Shown: piece by piece, positions 47,335 to 57,853 of the stretch
How positions within the stretch are numbered: the first letter of the stretch is position 1
Layout: each line of letters starts with the position of its first letter
Source of the DNA: Dryomyza anilis
Lineage: Eukaryota; Arthropoda; Insecta; Diptera; Dryomyzidae
DNA length: 64,000 nucleotides
Direction of reading: 5' to 3'
NCBI GenBank assembly: GCA_951804985.1
Contig: OX638133.1
Coordinates: 32,389,963 to 32,453,962, forward strand
The notes under the pieces: model-generated
What the model was told of the DNA's origin: nothing
What the model saw: the letters and a program-made list of their open reading frames with translations, nothing else
Database searches by the model: none
Program-made: the position numbers and the translations under genes

Positions 47335-48123
47335 GAATAAAAGATTCAAGATATATTTGTTTAAGACTTTTGTCAAATTAAAATAGTAAACATTAACTAA
47401 TTAGTGTACATTGTATTTGATTCTTTATTAGATTAAATATTATTTGCCATTCATTAATTAGATACTTGCTAAGCAATATTTATACAACTGTTTGAAAATT
47501 TGATTGCAAAATACTATTGTTAGATTGCTAAAAACTATTGTTAGATTTGCTAAATACTATTGTTAGATATATCAAGGATTGAAACCCAAACGAAGAAATG
47601 TTTTGAATAATGTTATATTCAAATTTTATTTTATTTCAACTCGGGACTTAATCATTTTTTAACTAGTTATTACCCAAATAATTGCATGACAAACCTGATC
47701 TGCTCATTATCATGTCTTAATACTAGGGTGCTACGAAAACTAAAACGTTTGAAATGTTCATATGAGAAAACAAGTTTTAAAATATATTGGAACTAACAGT
47801 GAAATTTTGACAAAGAAAATCTATTACACAATTTGAATTTGAAAATTCACATCAATACCAAATATGATATCCAAATAGCATTTTCAAAAAGCAATGTTTT
47901 TAATAAATACACAATTAAATAAATAGATTTTCATCAGTTTATTCAGATGTTTCTTTATAAGTAGATATTAGTAGATTAGTAGATTTTTATAGAATTTCTT
48001 TTTTTATAGTCAAATAAAATGCATGACGTATTTTGATATAATTACACAGCTGTTCGGAATTTTTGTATCTCAATTTTTTTATGTATTTATTCAAAAGTGC
48101 GTAAAAACTTAAAGTGAAACTTA
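47335..48123. other. Upstream spacer with a short tandem repeat
   Basis: 47503-47570 holds three copies of a roughly 24-bp unit around TACTATTGTTAGATTTGCTA. The rest is AT-rich with no gene. Confidence 0.5.
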
Positions 48124-48286
48124 AAGGTCCCTGGTTCAAGCCTGGACTGGGTCTAACAACATCTTTTCATAGAAACATTTTTCTATATCGTGCTGCTTCT
48201 CGGTAGTAAGTGGCAAACCTACGAGACTAAAACATTGCCTATTAAAAGCTCTCACTCGCCGTTCGAATTCGGCAATAAACTGTAGA
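48124..48286 (+). mobile_element. SINE fragment, truncated at both ends
   Basis: It starts inside the tRNA-like head (AAAGGTCCCTGGTTCAAGCC) and runs through ACATCTTTTCATAGAAAC to GGCAATAAACTGTAG. The A box and the 3' tail are missing. Confidence 0.85.
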
Positions 48287-48597
48287 ATAATACAAAACAG
48301 ATGGTTTCATTTTATATAATGTAAATCCCGTATAACCCTAGTAAATATTATGATTTTGCGCAGCAGTTTCTTCTTTTATGTAAAAAAGAAATATTTTCTA
48401 GTTGTTTAATTACCTTTCATTTGATATAGTATTTGATCACATCAGTAATACAGAACGCAAAATTTATGCAAATAGATGTGATCACCTTTTAGAAAGATCA
48501 GTAAAAAAAATCATTGGCCGATAACTCGTAAACCTATTCATAGAAAATTTTTAAATTCATATTTTCGAACTCTGATGTTCATTTCCTATTATACAAC

Positions 48598-49278
48598 GAG
48601 TTGGGAAAGTTCGGTCACATGGGAAAGTTCGGTCACATGAGGCGGATTTTTATAGTCGGTCGGGCCCGACTATGGAATACCTTCACCTTTGGTGGGAATA
48701 TTAATTTGGGATATTCAATTGCATACCTTAATTTTAAAGTTTTTAATTGTGCTGAATCTCCCCACCCTCAGAATATTATTCACATATCAGAAATCTACGT
48801 GTTATATCCCCATAAATTAAAAAATTTATATAAAAATAAAAAAAGTAAGAAAAACATTTGAAAAATATAATTGGGCGGACCACGCCTATATTTAAAATTT
48901 TGAAAGGCTAATATTTCATAGATTTGATTTTAATAATTTACGGATCAAATTTCCACAATGAAAACCCTGGAAATAATGAAAAAAAAAAGTGGGCGGATCA
49001 GGCCCATTTTTGGATCACATATTTATAGGTGAATTCTAACAATACTTTTTAAATTTTATAACTATACCTTGAATACTTTTCGAGTTATTAGTTCCGAAAG
49101 AGTTATATAAAAGTGACTTGTATGAGAGGTGGGCGTGTCCGTTGACCGATTTGGCCCATTTTCAAACTCAGTTCCTACTTTTGGCTAAAGTATATTCAGA
49201 CGTATTTCGTATTTCGATCAGCATTTCTCAAGTTATCGTGTATTCGGACAGCAAGACAGACAGACAGACAGACAGAGC

Positions 49279-49317
<39 letters not shown>

Positions 49318-49473
49318 GTACAGACAGACAGACGGACATGGCTAAACGGACTCGGGTAGTGATGCTGATCAAGAATATATATACTTTTCCATACCGGACA
49401 CGCCTCCTAAGGGGCGTTACAATATATGCACAAAGTTAATATACCCTGTACCTCATAGGTGTAGGGTATAAAA
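48598..49473 (+). mobile_element. DINE-1-like element, divergent subfamily
   Basis: It starts GAGTTGGGAAAGTTCGGTCAC with a tandem duplication of the GGTCACATGGGAAAGTTC block. The hairpin TATAGTCGGTCGGGCCCGACTAT is near 48650. A long CAGACAGA core lies at 49255-49335, then ATGCTGATCAAGAATATATA, and it ends GGTGTAGGGTATAAAA. The middle (GGGCGGACCACGCC, GTGGGCGTGTCC) differs from the other copies, so this is a separate subfamily. Confidence 0.8.
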
Positions 49474-50595
49474 ATAATGGCAATTACTGCGCAATGTAGT
49501 TTTCTTATTTTGTGGTATAGTGTAATTGAAATTGTGCGTCATGTCACTGATCTGTTATAGCCTGAGATAAAAACCCTTTGGAGTATCGATTCTGGTTCCA
49601 AGATTTTATTAAAATAGTGAATCGATTTCCAACAATAAAAACATAAAATAAGAATTAAGTTCGGTTCCGTACATACACTACATCTGTTTAAATTTACGTC
49701 GTGCAGTAAGTATTTAAACATCCCACAAGTTTCAATAAAGTTGTAGCAAAACTCTTAATATTTTTTATATATGACATATAAGCAGATAGTTACGAGATGT
49801 TTGCCACAACAGCAATGAAAATTGAGATATTTACAGCAAACATCCAGAGTTCTTGAACATTTGCAGCAAAACGTTGGAGGTATTTTGACATTTGACTACC
49901 ATAAAAAAGGAAAATGGCGTACTTTTTTCTTACACTCTATTTATTCACAACAATTAAGTAAATCCAATGGTGTAAAAAATTGGCAACTCAAATATTGAAT
50001 TTTAATGTTAAAAGTGAAAATAAAACTTTTTGGGATTGAAATTATCAACACATGACGGAAAATATTTCTTTTCAGAGTTTACTTTGATGACAGCATCGCC
50101 GGTCGGACTTGGTTCTTCTGCGAAGAAGTCTCAAGTCCATGTACAATTTTACCTTCGAAGGATTTATAAAGACGATGGCGATGTATAACCAGGATACTGT
50201 TTTAATTCTAGAATAAATAAAAATACATTTGGTTCATTTTCTTTCAATTCAATAAAAATTACTGCGCGAATTCTAATGGCGTACCTTTTCCAAATATTCA
50301 TCAACTATCTTCCTATTTGTAAGATGTTTACTTGATGGTTGCCCTAAATAATCGTAATATTTATCGTATTTGACGGATATTTGAGAGATGGTTGTCTCAA
50401 AGACCAGCTAAATAATTTGTAAATATCTTGTTATTTAGGGCTGTGATATTTCTGGTAATCATCTTTGTTTTCTTAGTGTACATATTATAAGTGTTCTGTT
50501 TCATATTATGAATAGATTATGAATAGTATATGTTTGATTCAATGTTAACTATCGATGGGTACCAAAATCTTGATTGCAAATAATTTTTGTAGATA
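49474..50595. other. Spacer with a possible exon remnant
   Basis: On the minus strand a pyrimidine-rich stretch ending TTATTCTAG near 50210 could be a splice acceptor. It is followed by readable peptide text (LKQYPGYTSPSSL, then in another frame SFEGKIVHGLETSSQKNQ) down to about 50080. Two frame changes would be needed. The family is not recognised. The rest is AT-rich and silent. Confidence 0.25.
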
Positions 50596-51025
50596 CCCTA
50601 GTAGAAATTTGCCCGATGCGCCATCGGGTAATGATCGGGTTTTCGTTGGGTAAGCCCTATTAGAGAAAATATGCTCATTGCCTTTGCATGCCCTTATCAT
50701 GCTTACCATACCAGGGTTTACATTATCTAAATAGTCAATGTTCCCGATCATAGCTACATTATTTGTTCCTCATAACGAAATTAGCATCAGACAGTGATCG
50801 AGATTTAATGAGAGAAACCCTATTATGCTCGGGCTCTGACAAGGCAATTGTCGGGTAAATAATAAAATGGGGTATTGCCCGATCAGAACATGATCATGGC
50901 CTGAGGTCAGTACATGATCAGGACACTGCGTTACAAGGACATTATGGGCCTCGTCATATCCCGAGCATCTCAAATAATGACATGATCACTTCATGACCAT
51001 GGTCCTACCAAAATTTCTACTAGGG
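50596..51025. mobile_element. MITE with CCCTAGTAGAAAT termini (copy 1)
   Basis: It starts CCCTAGTAGAAATTTGCCCG and ends AAAATTTCTACTAGGG, with TA on both sides (50594-50595, 51026-51027). The 430-bp interior is rich in TGATC/GATCA motifs and non-coding. An inverted copy lies at 56402-56846. Confidence 0.88.
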
Positions 51026-51800
51026 TAAGGGCTCATTCGAAAGGGCGGGCTTAATCGAAAATAATTACACTGATGAACAGATGAATACGCTGCTACAAAT
51101 GGCTTATATCTTAAAGAAAATTTCATAATAATATTCATACCATTTTTAGAAAAAGTACCAGAAATGCATTTCATTTTGGTACAGAGAAATTTAAATGCAT
51201 TTATGGCACTGCTTCTATAAATGGTATACATATTATTATGAAACTGGCTCTAAGATATAGCCCATTGATTATTGTCTCATTATTTTCGGAGGTCTAATTT
51301 TTTGCAAATACAGATTTCAACGCCACTTTTTCGAAGTGGCGTTTGCTTTATATCAATATAAACTGTGCGAAGAGCCACAACCGTTTTTTTTTTATAATTT
51401 TTACTAATTTAGTAAAAAAAAGTAAATATTTTATTGAAGGTTTTAAGAATAACGGCAAGAACAATGCATAAAAAATATAACTGCAAAACAAATATTTATT
51501 TAATAACCTTGTCTGACTGAGACATATAACAAAAAATACGCCACAACTAATTATGTTGTATGTGCTAATGGCAAATGAGATTTAACACTATGTAATATGA
51601 AATTTTTGAATAATTTACGATTTTAAATTTGTAAAGTTTTTTTATTATTTAAACTTATTTGTAAAGTTTACAAAAGCACAGCAAAATAATAAAAAAAAAC
51701 ACGAGTTGTTGGTATAATTTACGGATGGACTTGAAGATTCTAATCAAGACCTCGTACTCATTTTTTTTAATATTGCCCAAACGGAAAGAAATAAAAATAC
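51026..51800. other. AT-rich spacer, nothing recognised
   Basis: No gene or defined repeat. 51320-51355 has a small GCCACTTTTTCGAAGTGGC hairpin. Confidence 0.4.
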
Positions 51801-51806
51801 TTTCAA

Positions 51807-52645
51807 ACTGTAAGATTCAAAGAGTAAAGCTATCAAACTGTTAGAAACAAACTGTAACATTTAAATGAATGCTCGTAATATAATCCACAGCATCTTTTTC
51901 AGAAAAAATGTATATAAGACTAATAATAAATGATAGTAATGTTGATAGATCACGGCTGTTTATAAAAACGGGTACTTGATTGGTCAGGTACATACGAGCA
52001 TTCAAAGTAGAGGAGGAACGACGACGATGGACAAAAAAGAAAAACAATATTAAATGAAAAAATAAGTTCAAATTAAACTATGTGAAATTAAATAAAATTC
52101 ACATAAAGAAATTAAAACATTTACGGCAAATGTATTTGTTTTGCAACGTGTTTCAACTTAGCTCGCAAAAGTATACATGTTTACTGTAAAAAAATAAGTT
52201 ATTTATACTGAACGTTCGTTTGCCGTCAATGTGTACCAAAATACTTTTGCGACAAATGTATATAACATTTATATTATAAGTAAAATATGTTTCGTGTGAA
52301 AATAATAATTAACAAACAAAAAAAATTGAATTCAGTTAAAACGTTGCACACTTCAAGTAGAAATTTTCAGTCATTTTCTAACTGTAAGATTCTGTAAGCA
52401 ATATTCTCAAACTGTTATTTAAAACAGTAACATTTAAAACTGTAATATTCAAGCGAATGCTCGTAATATAATACTCAGAGTGTTTTTCAGACAAATTTTT
52501 GTATAAAACCTAAATAATTAATATTTGTAATGTTGGTAGCTCATGGCTGTTCGTAGAAACAGTTTATTGATTGGTCAGGATTCCCAGAAAGTGACGGTCG
52601 ACGACAATGGAATAAAAACAATAATGAAAAAATAACTAAAAAAAA
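51807..52645. repeat. Old direct duplication, about 250-bp segments 575 bp apart
   Basis: 51807-52065 and 52385-52640 share CTGTAAGATTC, GAATGCTCGTAATATAAT, GGCTGTTYRTARAAAC and TTGATTGGTCAGG in the same order, with substitutions and small indels. Both contain a TATAAGAC/TATAAAAC motif at the same place. Their nature is unknown. Confidence 0.7.
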
Positions 52646-52885
52646 TACTAAACAAATAACTAAAAAAATTAAAATAAATAAAATATAAATAAAAATTAAA
52701 CGATAAATAAAAAAAACTATATGGGTAACTTTTTCTCAAATAGAAATAATTGATATGTCTCGACCCCAAGTTGATCCCGTCAATTGTTTATGATATTTTG
52801 GTTGTGGATACTACTTATGTATAGCAACAAAAATACAAAATTTGAGTACTATACGTTCAGTATTTTCCGCCTTATGTGAAATATG

Positions 52886-53430
52886 AACAACCGATTTAAA
52901 AAATTTTAAGTTTTTCTGAATGTCTAAACAAATCTACTTGATGATTTTTTCGGGTTTTTGAAAAAAAAATGTCTTGACAAATTTTAGAGGCAATTCAAAA
53001 TTACACATTCAATGAAAATTTGTAAAAAGAGTATTTGAAAACATTTTTTCAAAAAACCAAAAAAAACATCAAGATGATTGGTTTTGACTCTTATGGCCAT
53101 TACTTCAACGAATAGGTATCACTGGTACTTAGTTATCTATCGTGCAAGCAAAATTTCGTAATTTTAACGTATAGTAAAGTAGCAAAACACCGGATAGGTA
53201 AGAGATATCTGTTAGGTACGAATACCAATAGATATCTACTTGTTGAAGTTACGAGCATTAGAAGAGCTTTGCATCCTACCGTCTTATTTGAATCCGCGTT
53301 TTATGAAATTTCATTGAATTCGTAATTTTGAATTACCCCTAAAACTTTTCAAGAACATTTTTTTTTAAATTCAAATAAGTCATCATAATAAGGCGTTTAG
53401 AAAAACTTAAAATTTTTTAAATCGGTTGGT
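52886..53430. repeat. Large palindromic element
   Basis: ACAACCGATTTAAAAAATTT near 52887 pairs with AAATTTTTTAAATCGGTTGG near 53413. Further paired blocks follow inward (GGCAATTCAAAATTAC with GTAATTTTGAATTACC). The centre has a second inverted pair (ACTTCAACGAATAGGTATC with GATATCTACTTGTTGAAGT). It is non-coding and may be a foldback element or MITE. It touches the retrotransposon remnant to its right. Confidence 0.65.
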
Positions 53431-53440
53431 TCGTATTTGT

Positions 53441-54330
53441 GTAAATGTTCGTTTGTGAGGAACGAATTTTTCTTGTTTTTCTTCGCCAATCCAACCTGGG
53501 TCATCTCCTCAGGAGAGCGCAGTCGCTTGCCTGGTCCTTGTGAACCAAGTATAGCGGCTGGCTTCAACTGAGGGTCCCTGTTGTCAGCGGTTTATTGACT
53601 GTCCGGGGAGGGGGTCCCAGTGATGTGATAGGCAGCTCTCTGGCGTTGTTTGACTTTTAATCGCCTAGCCGCACCAGAGAGTCGCCTTTTCCCATCCGGG
53701 ATCCTCTCTCCATGACCATCTGGAGTTGCGGAAGGACTCACGACTACCGCCCTGTCCGAACTCTGGGAGGAGTCAATAACTCCAACCCTCTCTCCACCTG
53801 CGGAATTTACTTCGCAGGCCACCACTGGCGCCCTACCAGCCGAGCTGAGTCGGTCTGTCCTGCTGGGAGGGCATACGCCTGGCTGCATGGACGCCGGGGC
53901 AGATATCCCTACCCCTGGGTCCGTAGACCCGGTATCTAGTTCCGTGGGCGACTTCATATTTGGTTTTAACGACCCCGCAAGTCGAAGTGTTTCCAGACCC
54001 TTCGGTTGTATGTGTTTAACGACCATTCGGTCGCACAAAAAGGCCGCCCCACAGGGATCAGACGCCTATAAGTGTTTAGAGACCCTACGGTCGGAAGAGG
54101 AGGCCTCCCACAGGGAACAGACGCCTACCTGCCTGACACCAGATACTGGTGCATGGTAGGACTTAGGGATGTAACCGTCTTAGTCTGGCCACTCGTCCAA
54201 GGACCTGTCCCGGCTATCTGCCAGTATGCCCCTTGGAGTCAATGCGGCAAACACAAGCCCTCTCACTCGCTCCTGAAGGGAGCTTCGACAAAGTGCGGGT
54301 ACTTCGAGAGGGGACGTGTAGGGGTATAAG
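53441..54330 (-). pseudogene. Non-LTR retrotransposon 5' UTR and ORF1 fragment
   Basis: This 0.9-kb block is much richer in G and C than its surroundings. On the minus strand 54038-53592 is open for 148 codons and includes KRRLSGAARRLKVKQRQR, a motif style seen near the N-terminus of ORF1 proteins in Jockey/I-like and LOA-like non-LTR elements. After a TAA at 53594-53592 the protein resumes in another frame (GKRLRSPEEMTQVGLAKKNK) down to about 53450. Upstream, 54001-54130 has a 59-bp tandem repeat in the presumed 5' UTR (CAGACGCC at 54059 and 54118). Endonuclease and reverse transcriptase are absent, so the 3' end has been lost. The family name is inference. Confidence 0.55.
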
Positions 54331-55488
54331 TTTATACTACATTTTTGTTCCACTGACCATAGGAACCTATAAATCTAAAACAATTGTAGTTCAAATTTTA
54401 GTGTAATACATTAAAAGAAACTCAATGAATTTCGGGTGGATCTGACTAAAGTTATAATAAGTCAAACTCAAAAAAATTTAATTTTAAGATGTAGCTATAA
54501 TTTATTGCATAACATATACGATTACGATTGGCTTTTTTTCATAAAAGAAAAACATTAAAAAAATTTTAAATTTATATTCGAAAAAATTTTGTTACACAGT
54601 GCCATAGTTAACGCCAGAGGCGTGTCAATGGGATTCAATGAGAATAAAAACGGTACGTACACAAGACCGGAAATGGAACTATAAAATGATACAAACAAAT
54701 AAATTACAAACAAAAATCGGATAGCACCATCTGACAAGATTGAGGTAGGTTTCATGTTTCGTTATAAACCCAAGATAATAAAAACCACAAAAAAAAAAAA
54801 AATATTAAATTTCAAATAAAAAAAATCACAACAATAGTGCGAATTATAAAAACATATAACAAACTAAAAAAAAACACAATTACCGCAAATGGCACAATTA
54901 GTTTTTAATTTTTAGTTTTTTTTTTTTTAGTTTTTTTTTAGTTTTTGTAGAACGTGCAGACATCACGCCCCCGCACCCGCCTCTTAAATGAAATGACGCG
55001 TCGTGAGCTGTATCTAATACTCATAGATACAGCTAGCTACACAGATACAGATACAATTGTATTATAGCAGATACAGCTAAGCCGCTTTGTATGAGCATCG
55101 AGATACAATTGTATCTCAATGGAAACGACTTTGAATCGAAAGCATTTTTCGCTTGATTTGGTGTCTGAAAGCGCGCGTTTTTTATTTTTTTTTTTATTTT
55201 ATTTTGGTAGTACGTTTTTGCTCACTTTTTGCGTGCAATTGCAAGGTCGCTCAGCTGATCTGCCAATAATCTGTCGTGCGTTAGATACAAATTTACAAAA
55301 TTACAAACAATAAAGGCCGATCATACGACAGACAGACAGACACACATACAGATCGTCGCACACGAATTAATTATGAAACACAGTGCAACACAATAAACGA
55401 ATCAGTAAGAAAGGCTATGTCTTATATAATATTTTGATTTTGATAATTAGTCTAAAGAAGTTAGTAGAAATCAAGAATTGAAACCATT
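54331..55488. other. AT-rich spacer with a GATACA cluster
   Basis: 54999-55116 has at least six GATACA/TGTATC motifs, including the palindrome AGATACAATTGTATCT near 55100. 54900-54950 is T-rich. 54961-55010 is GC-richer (CACGCCCCCGCACCCGCC). 55328-55350 is a CAGA run. No gene was seen. Confidence 0.4.
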
Positions 55489-55758
55489 TATAATAATAGT
55501 TTGGCGCTGCAGTCTTGAAGATCTTGGGCCGAGCTCTCTCACTATTTGACCTCAGAGTGTGCATAATTGTACTGAATGTGGTGGGACATATAGTTAATGC
55601 GGGGTGAGAGCTTTTCATGGGCAATGTTTACTCTCGTGGGTTTCCCATTGACTGCCGCGAGGTAGCGACGCATAGAAAAATGTTTTCTATGTAAAAGATG
55701 TTGACAGTCACTGGGATTGAACTCGGGACCATTCGGCTCTTAATCCAATGAACCAGTA
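55489..55758 (-). mobile_element. SINE, divergent and 5'-truncated
   Basis: The ATT-rich tail and AGCGCCAAACTATTATTA are at the left. The body matches the other copies with many substitutions. The head is cut within the tRNA-like part just before the A box (AATGGTCCCGAGTTCAATCC is present). It is clearly older than the copies at 23586, 36214 and 57487. Confidence 0.8.
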
Positions 55759-56401
55759 ACTTTTTCAATCGTTCTCCAACGCACCAATCAAACGAGCCAC
55801 ACGCAGAGAAATAATATGGTTGCGACATGATCGTGACAACCATGCTATGGTCTTTACAATCATCCTTGGTTGTCACAATCAAAGTATAGTATTTTCCATT
55901 TTATTTCAACAATAATAAGATCGCTAAAATCATATTATAGTAGACAATTTATTATAATATGATTGTATTTCTGAAAAACCAAAATATGTTTGATAAGAAC
56001 CATGTTATGATTACGATAAAAACTGCCACGAAAAATGTATGGTCAATACCAATCATACCATGATATAGACTGATCATAATATAGTAATTTATTATTTACA
56101 AACATATAATTCTCACTTAATGGCATTTTTTACTCTCTCTTACTCACTTTGATGTTGTCTATGTAGGTGTGCAGTCGAGTTTTTTTTTGTCGTGACAAAG
56201 TGTCTTTTAATGTTTAAAACATCATTATTAAAAATAAACACATATCCGAAAGTTAAAACGTTAATTGTAAATGCTTAATATGAAAATAATATAGTTTAAA
56301 CAAATTTCTATAAATAACATTAACTGCTCCTGTTTAATACAAATGTGTATAACAAATTTCAGTGATTAATCGTTTGCTCGCGTTGTCAACTTCATGACGT
56401 T

Positions 56402-56846
56402 CCCTAGTAGAAATGAGCATGAACTGATCATGTCATTATTTGAGATGATCGGGATATGACGAGGCCCACGATGTCCTTGTAACGCAGTGTTCTGATCATG
56501 TACTCACCTCAGGCAATGATCATGTACTGATCGGGTAATTACCCATATCATTATTTATCTGACCATTGCCTTGTTAAAACATGAGCATACGAAAGCACTA
56601 CAAATACCCGATGAAATATAATATCATACCTCATTGAAACCTGATCATTGCCCGATGAAAATTTCTTTATGAGGAACAACTAATGTAGCTTTGATCGGGA
56701 CCATTGGCTGTTTAGATAATGTAAACCCTGCTATGGTGAGCATGATAAGGGCATGACAAGGCAATGATCATATTTGCTCTAATGGGGGTTACCTGACGAA
56801 ACCCCGATCATTTCCCGATGGCTCATCGGGCAAATTTCCACTAGGG
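56402..56846. mobile_element. MITE with CCCTAGTAGAAAT termini (copy 2)
   Basis: It starts CCCTAGTAGAAATGAGC and ends CAAATTTCCACTAGGG, inverted relative to the copy at 50596-51025, with matching inner blocks such as TATGACGAGGCCCA and GTTTAGATAATGTAAACCCT. The flanks are TT rather than TA. It lies inside the CGCAGAGAAA element. Confidence 0.85.
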
Positions 56847-57124
56847 TTGACGCTGTACTTTACACGAAAGTTCTTGTGCACGATAAAATTCGGCAATTGC
56901 AAGTACAGCTTCACAGAGTTTGCAAAATTGTGTCTTTTATTTAAAAAAAATATACTTATATAATAAAAAATGTAGATAAAATAATCATTAGTTAAACATG
57001 TGTCTTATTTATAAATTCTTTTCAATCCGCTTTTTCAGGAATTTAGGATAATCATAATATAATAATATGATCACTGGTAAGACCATAGTATGGTTGTATG
57101 AAATCTAAATACGATTACTGACAA

Positions 57125-57335
57125 CCTTAGTATGGTTGTGTGGAATCATACTATGGTCACTGGCAACCATAGTATGGTCACTGCCAACCATACTATAGTT
57201 ACTGACAACCATATTATGGTCACTGACAACCATAGTATGGTCACTCACAACCATACTATGGTCACTGACAACCATAATATGGTCACTGACAACCATAGTA
57301 TGGTCACTTACAACCATAATATGGTCACTGACAAA
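57125..57335. repeat. 21-bp minisatellite of ACCATAGTATGGT palindromes
   Basis: About ten units of CAACCATAGTATGGTCACTGA with A/T swaps inside the palindrome. Because 21 is a multiple of three, both strands stay open as heptapeptide repeats (NHTMVTD-like). These are not genes. Confidence 0.93.
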
Positions 57336-57486
57336 CATCAGTATGGTTGTGTAAAAACGGCGTATGGTCACTGAGAAAATCGTACTATTGTCACTGAGGA
57401 TCATATTGTGGTACGCAATATTGTCACTGAGTATTATATTAGACAAATTATATGATTTTCTTCAACCATAACCCCCAATCATAGTA

Positions 57487-57800
57487 ATAAATAATAATAA
57501 TAGTTTGGCGCTCAGTCCTGTATAGAACTTCAGCCGAGCTCTCTCACCAATTTGAGGTGTGCGTGTTATATTTGTACTCAAAGTGGTGGGACCTACAGTT
57601 TATTGCCGAATCCGAACGGCGGGTGAGAACTTTTTCATAGGCAATGGTTTTACTCTCGTAGGTTTGCCATTTACTGACGAGAGGTAGTGCGGTATAGAAA
57701 AATGTTTCTATGAAAAGATGTTGTTAGCCCCAGTCCAGGCTTGAACCGGGGACCTTTCGGCTCGCAGTCCAACACACTAACCACTGAGCTACCGCGGCTA
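57487..57800 (-). mobile_element. tRNA-derived SINE, full length
   Basis: The minus-strand head GTAGCCGCGGTAGCTCAGTGG, the B box and body are all present, and it ends GAGCGCCAAACTATTATTAT. CATAGTA is duplicated at 57480-57486 and 57801-57807. Closely similar to the copy at 23586-23899. Confidence 0.9.
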
Positions 57801-57853
57801 CATAGTATGATGCCCTTCAAATATGATCAGCACAACCATGTTTTTTCTCTGCG

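Larger units (their letters stand above)
55802..57853. mobile_element. 2-kb composite TIR element with CGCAGAGAAA termini
   Basis: The left end CGCAGAGAAATAATATGGTTG and right end CAACCATGTTTTTTCTCTGCG form an inverted repeat. The interior has many ACCATAGTATGGT-like palindromes, a 21-bp tandem array, a CCCTAGTAG MITE (56402-56846) and a SINE (57487-57800). No transposase is recognisable. No clean target-site duplication was found, so the outer limits rest on the terminal repeats alone. Confidence 0.65.

Noticed and set aside
57105..57446. Frames of 113 (minus) and 80 (plus) codons with heptapeptide repeats
   Set aside because: They result from the 21-bp period of a palindromic minisatellite and are open on both strands equally.
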